Below, in pieces: positions 45,203 through 53,280 of a stretch of 63,258 nucleotides of DNA. Position numbers and translations under genes: made by a program. The notes under the pieces were generated by a model. It was not told the origin of the DNA and ran no database searches. It worked only from the letters and a program-made list of their open reading frames with translations. The stretch is from NCBI GenBank assembly GCA_902787365.1, contig CADAGC010000001.1, positions 33,100 to 96,357 on the forward strand, read 5' to 3'. Source of the DNA: an uncultured Ruminococcus sp. (GTDB taxonomy: Bacteria; Bacillota; Clostridia; Oscillospirales; Ruminococcaceae). Every line of letters starts with the position of its first letter. Position 1 is the stretch's first letter.

Positions 45203-46725
45203 TCAAAGTATTCTTTATACCATACAAGAAACGTATAGATAGTCCATATCTTTCTCCAGAGGTCGGAGTTGCCGCCCTTGTAGTCATCCCATATCTTCCC
45301 CACCTCATCCATATTGAAGAACTTCTCGGCGATGTCGGAGAAGAGCAGCTCTCTGACAGAAGCGTTGTAGTTATCGTCAGCCATCCATATTCTTATAGGA
45401 ACGATGAAGCCGAGCTTTTTGCGTAATGCTATCTCCTCGGGGAGAACCTTTGCAGCGGCTGTACGGAAAGCCACCTTGTTCTGCTCGTCATTTACCTTGA
45501 AGCGTGAGGGCATACGTGAAGCTATATCAAATATGCGTCTGTCGGTAAGGGGCATTCTTATCTCTAAGCCTGCGGCCTCGCTCATCTTGTCTACGTTTAA
45601 GTAGATATCGCCCTCGAGCCATATCTGAATGTCAACATCGCTCATCTTGGTAAGCGGGTCAAGACCCTCTGTTTCGTCATAGATGTGCTTGACAAGGTCT
45701 ATGGGCAGAACGCCGTCAACGTAGTTTTTGAGCAGGACTTTCTTCTCGTCCTCTTTCATAATGTTAGTGTTGCCGACGTAGAAAGTCTTAAGGTTATCGC
45801 CGTAGCGCTCGGCGTTTCTATACATATTATAACCGCCGAAGAATTCATCAGAGCCCTCGCCCGAATAGCAGAGCTTGGTGTGCTTTGCAGTCTCTTTGCA
45901 GGCTATAGCGAAAACTATAGCAGAAGCATCACCTAAGGGCTGCTCCATATTCTTCATAACGTAGGGAACAGCGTCAAAATACATCTGCGGAGTGATAAGG
46001 CAGCGGGAATTCTGTCTGCCGAGCAGGTCGGCGGTCTTTTTTGCAAGGGGCGACTCGTCGAAGCGCTCGTCATCATAGCCGCAGGAGTCGGTCATCTGCG
46101 CATCGCTCATAGCAAGCACATAGGAAGAATCAACACCGCCCGAAAGGAAGCTCTCGGCTGTCTCTTCGGGGAGCTTGACCTGGGGCATAATTGATTGCAG
46201 AGTGTTATGTATCTCGTCAGCCCAGTCTTCAAGCGACTTGCTCTCGTCGGGCTTGAATGTAGGTGTCCAATAGCGGGTTATCTTAAGCCGGCCGTTCTCA
46301 AATTCAAGATAGTGGCCGGGCATAAGCTTTTTTACGCCCTCGAAGAATGTCTCCTCCCCTGCTACGTAGGTAAGGGTCATATAAAGCTGGAGAGACTTGG
46401 GGTTGAGCTTTTTCTCAAAGCCCTCGCCCTCGAGAATATTCTTGATATATGTGCCGTAGAGCAGTCTGCCGTCTTTTGTTACATAATAATAGAAAGGCTT
46501 TGTGCCGAAGTGGTCACGCACGCAGAAGAGCTTCTCACCGTCTTCTATTGCGAATGCGAACATACCGTAGAGGTGGTCGGCAATATCCTTGCCCCACTTG
46601 TCATATGCGGCGATGATAAGAGCCTTTTCCCTCTCCTTGGGAGCAAGCGCCGCTGATACGCCCAGTTCCTCGCAAAGCTCTGCCCAGTTTCTTATGTGGC
46701 CTCTGTATTCCTTTAAAACTGCCAT
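45199..46725 (-). CDS. Asparagine synthetase-like protein lacking the glutaminase Cys
   Basis: A 508-residue AsnB homologue. The synthetase part has the PP-loop SFLSGGVDSSYV (~residue 190), YSGEGSDEFFGGYNMY and RKKLGFIVPIRIWM. The N-terminus starts MAVLKEYRGHIRNWAELCEELG, aligning to the FNGEIYNYxELREEL region of AsnB, so ~70 residues including the catalytic N-terminal Cys are absent. GGAGGAAATATT-ATG and a consensus promoter precede, so this is the true start. It may use free ammonia, or act on another acceptor. Confidence 0.88.
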   Translation of the reverse strand: MAVLKEYRGHIRNWAELCEELGVSAALAPKEREKALIIAAYDKWGKDIADHLYGMFAFAIEDGEKLFCVRDHFGTKPFYYYVTKDGRLLYGTYIKNILEGEGFEKKLNPKSLQLYMTLTYVAGEETFFEGVKKLMPGHYLEFENGRLKITRYWTPTFKPDESKSLEDWADEIHNTLQSIMPQVKLPEETAESFLSGGVDSSYVLAMSDAQMTDSCGYDDERFDESPLAKKTADLLGRQNSRCLITPQMYFDAVPYVMKNMEQPLGDASAIVFAIACKETAKHTKLCYSGEGSDEFFGGYNMYRNAERYGDNLKTFYVGNTNIMKEDEKKVLLKNYVDGVLPIDLVKHIYDETEGLDPLTKMSDVDIQIWLEGDIYLNVDKMSEAAGLEIRMPLTDRRIFDIASRMPSRFKVNDEQNKVAFRTAAAKVLPEEIALRKKLGFIVPIRIWMADDNYNASVRELLFSDIAEKFFNMDEVGKIWDDYKGGNSDLWRKIWTIYTFLVWYKEYFE

Positions 46726-46765
46726 AATATTTCCTCCGTTTCAAGCTGTATAAATTCCACCTTTT

Positions 46766-46794
46766 ATTATAGCAAAAAAAGTATATGCTGTCAA
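46766..46794 (-). promoter_or_regulatory. Promoter of the AsnB-like gene
   Basis: On the minus strand TTGACA (46789-46794) and extended TGC-TATAAT (-10 at 46766-46771), spacer 17. Confidence 0.85.
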
Positions 46795-46805
46795 CTGCGA
46801 AATAA

Positions 46806-47020
46806 TTCACAATGCACAATGCACAATGCACAATTTTGTCGGCACGCAGTGCCGACAACCGCCTGCGGCGGCGAATTAAGAATTCACAATTTAACCGCAT
46901 AGTTCTTTTGCATTATCTCACAACCTATAATTGTTAATTTGCGGCGTAGCCGCATTAAAAATCCATCCTGCGCAGCAGGATACATCAATTGTGCATTATG
47001 CATTGTGCATTGTGCATTGA
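46806..47020. repeat. Heptamer/hairpin element, copy R8 (GCACAAT type)
   Basis: Left CACAATG repeats are matched by right ATTGTGC repeats with one ATTATGC unit. Inside: GTCGGC-ACGCAGT-GCCGAC, CCGCCTGCGGCGG, TGCGGCGTAGCCGCA and ATCCTGC-GCA-GCAGGAT. It lies between two divergent promoters. Confidence 0.8.
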
Positions 47021-47118
47021 TATTTACCGATTTAAGGTGATAAAGCATAGAATTCCTCGCAGATAGGCACTTTGCGGTTAGCGTTAGCTTACTGCAAAAT
47101 CCGTTTTACACAAAAATA

Positions 47119-47136
47119 TTGACAAATATTTGTCAA
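47119..47136. promoter_or_regulatory. Palindromic operator upstream of hydrogenase operon (Rex-like)
   Basis: TTGACAAATATTTGTCAA is a perfect 18-bp palindrome. It agrees with the clostridial Rex box (TTGTTAA-N4-TTAACAA) at 10 of 14 fixed positions. It lies 45 bases upstream of the -35. Rex often controls hydrogenase genes; the assignment is tentative. Confidence 0.5.
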
Positions 47137-47180
47137 AGTGCTGAATTTTTTGTAAAAGCGCAATATGTCGCCAAAAACGC

Positions 47181-47209
47181 TTGAAATTTAGGCGTTTTTG
47201 CTGTATAAT
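47181..47209 (+). promoter_or_regulatory. Promoter of the hydrogenase operon
   Basis: TTGAAA (47181-47186) and TATAAT (47204-47209), spacer 17. An inverted repeat (CAAAAACGC...GCGTTTTTG, 47172-47200) surrounds the -35. Confidence 0.75.
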
Positions 47210-47223
47210 AGATTTATATAATT

Positions 47224-47251
47224 ATATTTCTGCGCCCTGACGCAGAAATAT
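47224..47251 (+). promoter_or_regulatory. Leader hairpin of the hydrogenase mRNA
   Basis: An 11-bp perfect stem (47224-47234 with 47241-47251) with loop CCCTGA in the 5' leader. It may stabilise the mRNA or serve as an operator. Confidence 0.5.
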
Positions 47252-47298
47252 GATAGTATACCATTCTTGTACATTTTATTTTATTGAGGAGGAATATT

Positions 47299-47793
47299 AT
47301 GTCAGAAAAGAACTCGGTTCCGTTTAACGGAACACCCGAGCAGGAAAAGATGCTGATGGAAGTTATCGCAAAGCATCATGATCAGCCCGGCGGCCTTATG
47401 CCTACACTTCAGGAGGCACAGGGCATTTACGGTTACCTTCCTATCGAGGTACAGTCAAAGATCGCAGACGGACTGGGAGTATCGCTCTCCGAAGTATTCG
47501 GCGTTGCAACATTCTACTCACAGTTCTCTCTCACACCCAAGGGCAAGCACAAGATAAGCGTTTGCTTAGGTACTGCCTGCTACGTTAAGGGCTCCGACAA
47601 GGTGCTCGAGGCAGTTGAGCAGAAGCTCGGCATCAAGAGCGGTGAATGCACAGAGGACGGCCTGTTCTCTATTGATTCCTGCCGCTGCGTAGGCGCTTGC
47701 GGCCTTGCACCCGTAATGACCATTGATGAGGACGTTTACGGTAAGCTGACTGCTAAGGAAGTCGGCAAGATACTTGACAGCTACAAGGAATAA
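47299..47793 (+). CDS. hydC: Hydrogenase subunit HydC (NuoE-like, [2Fe-2S])
   Basis: A 164-residue thioredoxin-like ferredoxin subunit. ATG 47299 follows GAGGAGG. The [2Fe-2S] ligands are in CLGTACYVKGSD and SIDSCRCVGACGLAPV (four Cys). VFGVATFYSQFSL is the NuoE signature. It is the smallest subunit of the trimeric, NAD-linked electron-bifurcating type hydrogenase; hydB and hydA follow. Confidence 0.93.
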   Translation: MSEKNSVPFNGTPEQEKMLMEVIAKHHDQPGGLMPTLQEAQGIYGYLPIEVQSKIADGLGVSLSEVFGVATFYSQFSLTPKGKHKISVCLGTACYVKGSDKVLEAVEQKLGIKSGECTEDGLFSIDSCRCVGACGLAPVMTIDEDVYGKLTAKEVGKILDSYKE

Positions 47794-47811
47794 GGGAGGG
47801 AATACAGCGCT

Positions 47812-49725
47812 ATGACAATTGAACAGCTTAATAAGATCAGAGATTCCCGTGCGGATATCGTCAAAGTAAGAACGATAATCGCAGAGGAAGGCGAAAAGCT
47901 TGCCAAGGAAACACAGTACCGCAAGCAGATACTCGTTTGCGGCGGTACAGGCTGTACTTCCTCAGGAAGCATGAAGATACTTGATACTCTTAACGCAGAG
48001 CTCAAGGCAACAGGCATCGAGGACGAGATACTCGTTGTAAGAACAGGCTGCTTTGGCCTTTGTTCTTTAGGCCCGATCGTTATCGTATACCCCGAGGGCT
48101 CTTTCTACGCTCAGGCTACACCCGAGGGCGTAAAGAGGATCGTTGACGAGCACCTCGTTAAGGGTGAGGTATGCAAGGATCTTCTCTACAAGGAGACCGT
48201 TAAGGAAGACGGCTCTATCATCTCACTTTATGAGACAAACTTCTACAAGAAGCAGAAGAGAATAGCTCTTCGTAACTGCGGCGTTATCGACCCCGAGAAC
48301 ATCGAGGAATATATCGCAACAGAGGGCTATCAGGCTCTTTACAAGGTGCTCGACTCCATGACACCTGACCAGGTAGCACAGGAAGTGCTCGATTCCGGCC
48401 TTCGTGGCAGAGGCGGCGCAGGCTTCCCCACAGGCAGAAAATGGATGTTTACAAAGGACGCACCCGGCGATATCAAGTATGTTGCTTGTAACGCTGACGA
48501 GGGCGACCCCGGCGCATTCATGGACAGATCTATCCTTGAGGGCGACCCCCACGCTATCATCGAGGCTATGGCTATAGCTGCTTACACAGTAGGCGCTCAG
48601 AAGGGCTTCGTTTACGTTCGTGCTGAGTACCCTGTTGCTGTACACAGACTTCAGATAGCTATCGACCAGGCAAGAGAGTACGGCCTCTTAGGTGAGAACA
48701 TCTTCGGCAAGGGCTTCAACTTCGATATCGAGATAAGACTCGGTGCAGGTGCATTCGTCTGCGGTGAGGAGACTGCTCTTCTTACATCTATCGAGGGTAA
48801 CAGAGGCGAGCCCAGACCCCGTCCTCCTTTCCCGGCTATCAAGGGTCTTTTCGGCAAGCCCACACTTCTCAACAACGTTGAGACATATGCTAACATCGCA
48901 CAGATCATCAGACACGGCGCTTCATGGTACAACTCCATGGGTACAGAGACATCCAAGGGTACTAAGGTATTCGCTCTCGGCGGTAAGATCACAAACGTAG
49001 GTCTTGTTGAGATACCTATGGGTACAACTCTGCGTGAGATCATCGAAGAGATCGGCGGCGGTATCCCGAATGGCAAGAAGTTCAAGGCAGCACAGACAGG
49101 CGGCCCTTCCGGCGGCTGTATCCCTGCTGAGCATATTGATACACCTATCGACTATGAGTCACTTGCAAAGCTCGGCTCTATGATGGGCTCCGGCGGTCTT
49201 ATCGTAATGGACGAGGACAACTGCATGGTTGACGTTTCCAAGTTCTACCTCGAGTTCACAGTTGACGAGTCCTGCGGTAAGTGTACTCCCTGCCGTATAG
49301 GTACAAGAAAGCTCCACCAGCTTCTTACAAAGATCACAAAGGGTCAGGCTACAATGAAAGACCTCGACACTATCGACGAGCTTGCAAACCACATGAAGAG
49401 CTCTTCGCTCTGTGCTCTCGGTCAGTCTGCTCCTAACCCTGTTCTTTCAACACTTCACTACTTCAAGGACGAATACATCGCTCACATCGAGGGCAAGTGC
49501 TGTCCTTCCGGCGTATGTAAGGATCTTCTCAGCTATGAGATCGAGAAGGATAAGTGCGTAGGCTGCGGTATGTGCGCTAAGAACTGCCCTGCAGGTGCTA
49601 TCACTCAGACCGATTACGTTGCTCCGGGCAAGAAGCTCGCTGCATACGAGATCGATCAGAGCAAGTGCATCAAGTGCGGCGTCTGCGTAGCAAATTGCCG
49701 TCTCAAGGCTGTTGTCAAGAAGTAA
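47812..49725 (+). CDS. hydB: Hydrogenase subunit HydB (NuoF-like flavoprotein)
   Basis: A 637-residue subunit that binds NADH and FMN. The N-terminal ferredoxin (residues ~35-110) has CGGTGCTSSGS and TGCFGLCSLGP. The NuoF core has GLRGRGGAGFPTGRKW, CNADEGDPGAFMDRSILEGDPH and GAGAFVCGEETALL. A [4Fe-4S] site ESCGKCTPCRIGTRK follows, and the C-terminus has two further clusters, CVGCGMCAKNCPAGAI and CIKCGVCVANCR. Ile is mostly ATC, signalling high expression. Confidence 0.96.
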   Translation: MTIEQLNKIRDSRADIVKVRTIIAEEGEKLAKETQYRKQILVCGGTGCTSSGSMKILDTLNAELKATGIEDEILVVRTGCFGLCSLGPIVIVYPEGSFYAQATPEGVKRIVDEHLVKGEVCKDLLYKETVKEDGSIISLYETNFYKKQKRIALRNCGVIDPENIEEYIATEGYQALYKVLDSMTPDQVAQEVLDSGLRGRGGAGFPTGRKWMFTKDAPGDIKYVACNADEGDPGAFMDRSILEGDPHAIIEAMAIAAYTVGAQKGFVYVRAEYPVAVHRLQIAIDQAREYGLLGENIFGKGFNFDIEIRLGAGAFVCGEETALLTSIEGNRGEPRPRPPFPAIKGLFGKPTLLNNVETYANIAQIIRHGASWYNSMGTETSKGTKVFALGGKITNVGLVEIPMGTTLREIIEEIGGGIPNGKKFKAAQTGGPSGGCIPAEHIDTPIDYESLAKLGSMMGSGGLIVMDEDNCMVDVSKFYLEFTVDESCGKCTPCRIGTRKLHQLLTKITKGQATMKDLDTIDELANHMKSSSLCALGQSAPNPVLSTLHYFKDEYIAHIEGKCCPSGVCKDLLSYEIEKDKCVGCGMCAKNCPAGAITQTDYVAPGKKLAAYEIDQSKCIKCGVCVANCRLKAVVKK

Positions 49726-49745
49726 GTTAGGAGGGTAAGTAACTA

Positions 49746-51485
49746 ATGGAAAATCAGATGATTCATTGTAAAATAAACGGTATTCCTGTCGAGGTTCCCG
49801 CCGGCTCTACTATACTTGAAGCTGCTAAGAAGGCTAACGTAGAGATCCCGACACTTTGCTACCTCAAGGACATTAACTGCATAGGCGCTTGCCGTATCTG
49901 CGTAGTTGAGGCTACAGGTGCAAGAGGCCTTGTTGCTGCCTGCACACACCCCGTTTCTGAGGGTATGGAGGTTCAGACAAACACACCCAAGGTTAGAAAG
50001 TCAAGAAAGACAACTCTTGAGCTTCTGCTTTCAAACCACAACAAGAAGTGCCTCTCTTGCGAAAGAGCTGAGAACTGCGAGCTCCAGAAGCTCTGCACAG
50101 CTTACGGCGTAGATGAGGACAAGTTCCAGCACGAGGAAATGACTAAGGAAATAGACGATTCCTCTGCATATATCGTAAGAGATAACAACAAGTGCATCAA
50201 CTGCGGCAGATGTACAGCTGTCTGCAAGAAGGTTCAGGGCGTTTCTGTTATCGGTTCTATCCAGAGAGGCTTCAATGCTCACGTTGGCTGCGCATTCGAC
50301 AAGCCCCTTGCTGAGAGCCCCTGCGTAGGCTGCGGCCAGTGCGCAGTAGTTTGCCCCGTAGGCGCACTCACTATCAAGAGCAGCGAGCAGGCTGTATGGG
50401 ACGCTATCGCTGACGAGACAAAGAAGGTAGTATTCTTCACAGCTCCTTCCGTAAGAGCACAGCTCGGCGAAGCTTTCGGTATGCCCGTAGGCACAAACGT
50501 CGAGGGCAAGATGGTTGGCGCTATCAGAAGACTCGGCGCTGACGAAGTATTCAACATGGACGTTACTGCTGACCTTACAATCGTTGAGGAAGCTAACGAG
50601 CTCATCGAGAGAATTCAGAACGGCGGCACACTTCCTATGTTCACATCATGCTGCCCCGGCTGGGTAAAATTCTGCGAGCACTACTATCCCGACTTCCTGC
50701 CTCATCTTTCGAGCTGCAAGTCACCTCAGCAGATGTTCGGCGCAGTTATCAAGAGCTACTATGCTCAGAAGAACAACATCGACCCCAAGGATCTGTTCGT
50801 AGTTTCCGTTATCCCCTGCTCCGCTAAGAAGTTCGAGGTAACAAGAGAAGAGCAGTTCAGAAACGGCATGGAAGATGTTGACGTAGCACTCACAACAAGA
50901 GAGCTCGGCAGAATGATAAAGAAAGCAGGCATCATATTCACAGACCTCGAAGACGAGAAGTTTGACGATCCCTTCGAGATCGCTTCAGGTGCAGGCGCTA
51001 TCTTCGGCGCTACCGGCGGTGTTATGGAGGCAGCTCTCAGAACTGCTGCTGTTAAGCTTGACGGCGAATGCAAGGCAATAGACTTCAAGGAAGTAAGAGG
51101 CACCGAGGGCATCAAGGAAGCTACCTACACAGTAGGCGGCGTTGAGGTCAAGGTTGCAGTTGCTTCGGGTCTTGCTAATGCAAGAGCTATCGTTGACGGC
51201 ATCATCAGCGGCGAGAAGGACTACAACTTCGTTGAGATAATGGCTTGCCCCGGCGGCTGCATCAACGGCGGCGGTCAGCCTGTTGTAAGCGACAGCGTAA
51301 GAAACTACGTTGACCTTAAGGCTGAGAGAGCTAAGGCACTCTATGACGCTGACAGCGCTAACGAGCTCAGAAAGTCTCACGAGAGCCCTGTTATGAAGCT
51401 TCTCTATGATGAGTACTTCGAGAAGCCCGGCTCACACAAGGCACACGAGCTTCTCCACACAACATATGTTAAGAGAGGCAAGTAA
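49746..51485 (+). CDS. hydA: [FeFe]-hydrogenase catalytic subunit HydA
   Basis: A 579-residue enzyme that reduces protons to H2. The N-terminal [2Fe-2S] domain (CYLKDINCIGACRICVVEA) is followed by the His-Cys3 cluster (HNKKCLSCERAENC) and two [4Fe-4S] sites (CINCGRCTAVCKK, CVGCGQCAVVCPVGA). The H-cluster motifs are L1 FTSCCPGWVKFCE (~residue 300), L2 VIPCSAKKFE (~355) and L3 EIMACPGGCINGGGQP (~500). With HydB/HydC it can couple NADH and ferredoxin oxidation to H2 output (bifurcation); that role is inferred from the trimer. Confidence 0.97.
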   Translation: MENQMIHCKINGIPVEVPAGSTILEAAKKANVEIPTLCYLKDINCIGACRICVVEATGARGLVAACTHPVSEGMEVQTNTPKVRKSRKTTLELLLSNHNKKCLSCERAENCELQKLCTAYGVDEDKFQHEEMTKEIDDSSAYIVRDNNKCINCGRCTAVCKKVQGVSVIGSIQRGFNAHVGCAFDKPLAESPCVGCGQCAVVCPVGALTIKSSEQAVWDAIADETKKVVFFTAPSVRAQLGEAFGMPVGTNVEGKMVGAIRRLGADEVFNMDVTADLTIVEEANELIERIQNGGTLPMFTSCCPGWVKFCEHYYPDFLPHLSSCKSPQQMFGAVIKSYYAQKNNIDPKDLFVVSVIPCSAKKFEVTREEQFRNGMEDVDVALTTRELGRMIKKAGIIFTDLEDEKFDDPFEIASGAGAIFGATGGVMEAALRTAAVKLDGECKAIDFKEVRGTEGIKEATYTVGGVEVKVAVASGLANARAIVDGIISGEKDYNFVEIMACPGGCINGGGQPVVSDSVRNYVDLKAERAKALYDADSANELRKSHESPVMKLLYDEYFEKPGSHKAHELLHTTYVKRGK

Positions 51486-51504
51486 TCCTTAAATAAACAA
51501 GCTT

Positions 51505-51535
51505 AAGCCCGACAGGAAACTGTCGGGCTTTTTGT
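51505..51535 (+). terminator. Terminator of the hydrogenase operon
   Basis: AAGCCCGACAG pairs with CTGTCGGGCTT around GAAA, followed by TTT. Confidence 0.92.
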
Positions 51536-51588
51536 GTTCAGAGGTAAGATGTAAGAAGCAAAAAGGCCGCCGTGCAGGCGGTCTTTTA

Positions 51589-53277
51589 TTATTTCTTGAC
51601 GTGTATACACCCATTGCCGAGCAACTGGGCGGTGGTCTTTTTGCCGTTTCTTGTGTAGGTGAATGTGATAACACCGTCCTTGACGTCACCCCCCTCATAC
51701 TCGCAGCCACGCAGGCTTTTTACAAAGGCAAGCACACGCTTTTGCTTATCGTTATAGGCCTGCATATCATCGGAAGTGAAATAAACGCTGCCGAAAAGGT
51801 CGTTGACTATGCCGAGCGCCTGCTTTTGAATACCCGTAAGCTTTATATTCTCATCTCTTAGCAGGAAAACATCGGGGTCGTTTAAGAACGCCCTCTTATC
51901 AAGCTGGCGGCGGAAGATAGTATTATGAATGGAGTTCTTGGTTGACACACGCTCTCTGTGAGTGAGCTGCATAAGCATATTGTCATTCCAGCTAAGCCCC
52001 ACATCACAGCCTATGCGGCAGTAATCCACCACGCCGAAAGCAGATGCCAGCGGCACGCCGCAGCCGAGGATAAGCTTATCGCCGCACATCTCACGCAGCA
52101 TACGCATAGCCTCATACATCACACGGCCTCTTGACATTCCGTTATGAGGAATGATACAGGCAGCATACAGAAAATCAAGCTTGACCATATCAAAGCCCCA
52201 GACGTTAAGCACCCTGTCAAACACCATAGCAAGGTAAGCCTGCGTTTCGGGGTGGAAAATATTAAGCACATAGCTGCCAGACCAGTTACAGCCCGCAGGC
52301 ACAAGCTCGCCGTTTTTATCACGCAGCAGCAGATGGTTTAAATGGCGGAAAACGTAAGAATTCTTCTCGCAGACAAAGGGTGCGAGCCACAGCCCCGACA
52401 TAAGGCCTTTTTCGTGTATCTTGTCGCTGATATATTTCATTCCGTGAGGGAATTTCTTAGCATCGATTTTGAGCCAGTCGCCCACGCCACGCTGATAGCC
52501 GTCATCTATCTGGAATATATCCATTCCGCCTGCATCAGCTACGCCCTCAAGGTCGTGAAGAAGCTTATCTTCTGATATATCCTGATAGTGCCTGTACCAA
52601 CTGGTATAGCCCGATATGGGCTTTGCAGGCCTGCACTTAATGCCCGACTGCTCGAAAAGGCTGTCAAACACCGTCTTTTCATCGCCCGAAAAAGCGGCTA
52701 TCTCAAGTGCCGTAAAAGGCTCGGTGTAGTCAGCGCCCTCGCAGTCTTTCTCGAAGCTTATCTCGTTATCCTTCGAGCGAACACGGATAAGCGTAAAGCC
52801 GTCACGCTCGTTAAGCGAGCCGAAGAGGGTGTATTCTTCATCCTGCCTGATATAGCCGTAGCTAAAGCCGTGAAAATCCCCTGCCCTGCCCGAATAGCCT
52901 GCGAAATTATAGTCGCCGTACTTATCGAAGTTATACTTTTTCACAATGGCTTTTGGGATATGGTCAATGCCCGTCATCTTCTCATGGGGCTCATACTCAC
53001 GGCTGTCCGTCCAGGACTGATAGCCGTTAACAAACACTCTGTCGCTCTCGCAGACTTTTGTGCGGGCGGTTATTGCAAGGGTGTCAAAGCTCATAGGCCT
53101 TATAAGGCGCACGCCCTCATAATATTCTTCATCGCACTTTGGCTGAACATCGAGCCGCACACGGCCGCCGTCAATTATAAGCTGTGCATCAAAATCTTCG
53201 GTGACTATTCTGTCGGAAAACTGATAGGAGCAGTCGCCTATCCGCACAGTCGCATAGAAGTTTGATAGTTCTCTCAT
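51589..53277 (-). CDS. GH36-type alpha-galactosidase
   Basis: A 562-residue glycoside hydrolase of the GH36/GH-D clan. The GYTSWYRHYQDI and FQIDDGYQRGVGDW motifs begin the barrel. The nucleophile Asp is in MVKLDFLYAA (~residue 369). The acid/base Asp is in CRIGCDVGLSW (~421). No signal peptide, so it likely acts on imported oligosaccharides (melibiose, raffinose type). It starts 3 bases after the symporter stop codon, thus one operon. It is shorter than canonical AgaA (~720 residues), so specificity is not certain. Confidence 0.85.
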   Translation of the reverse strand: MRELSNFYATVRIGDCSYQFSDRIVTEDFDAQLIIDGGRVRLDVQPKCDEEYYEGVRLIRPMSFDTLAITARTKVCESDRVFVNGYQSWTDSREYEPHEKMTGIDHIPKAIVKKYNFDKYGDYNFAGYSGRAGDFHGFSYGYIRQDEEYTLFGSLNERDGFTLIRVRSKDNEISFEKDCEGADYTEPFTALEIAAFSGDEKTVFDSLFEQSGIKCRPAKPISGYTSWYRHYQDISEDKLLHDLEGVADAGGMDIFQIDDGYQRGVGDWLKIDAKKFPHGMKYISDKIHEKGLMSGLWLAPFVCEKNSYVFRHLNHLLLRDKNGELVPAGCNWSGSYVLNIFHPETQAYLAMVFDRVLNVWGFDMVKLDFLYAACIIPHNGMSRGRVMYEAMRMLREMCGDKLILGCGVPLASAFGVVDYCRIGCDVGLSWNDNMLMQLTHRERVSTKNSIHNTIFRRQLDKRAFLNDPDVFLLRDENIKLTGIQKQALGIVNDLFGSVYFTSDDMQAYNDKQKRVLAFVKSLRGCEYEGGDVKDGVITFTYTRNGKKTTAQLLGNGCIHVKK

Positions 53278-53280
53278 AGT

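Noticed and set aside
46726-46900. Search for a frameshifted N-terminus (MCGI start) of the AsnB-like gene
   Set aside because: The upstream DNA is a consensus promoter followed by repeat R8, with no coding similarity in any frame.
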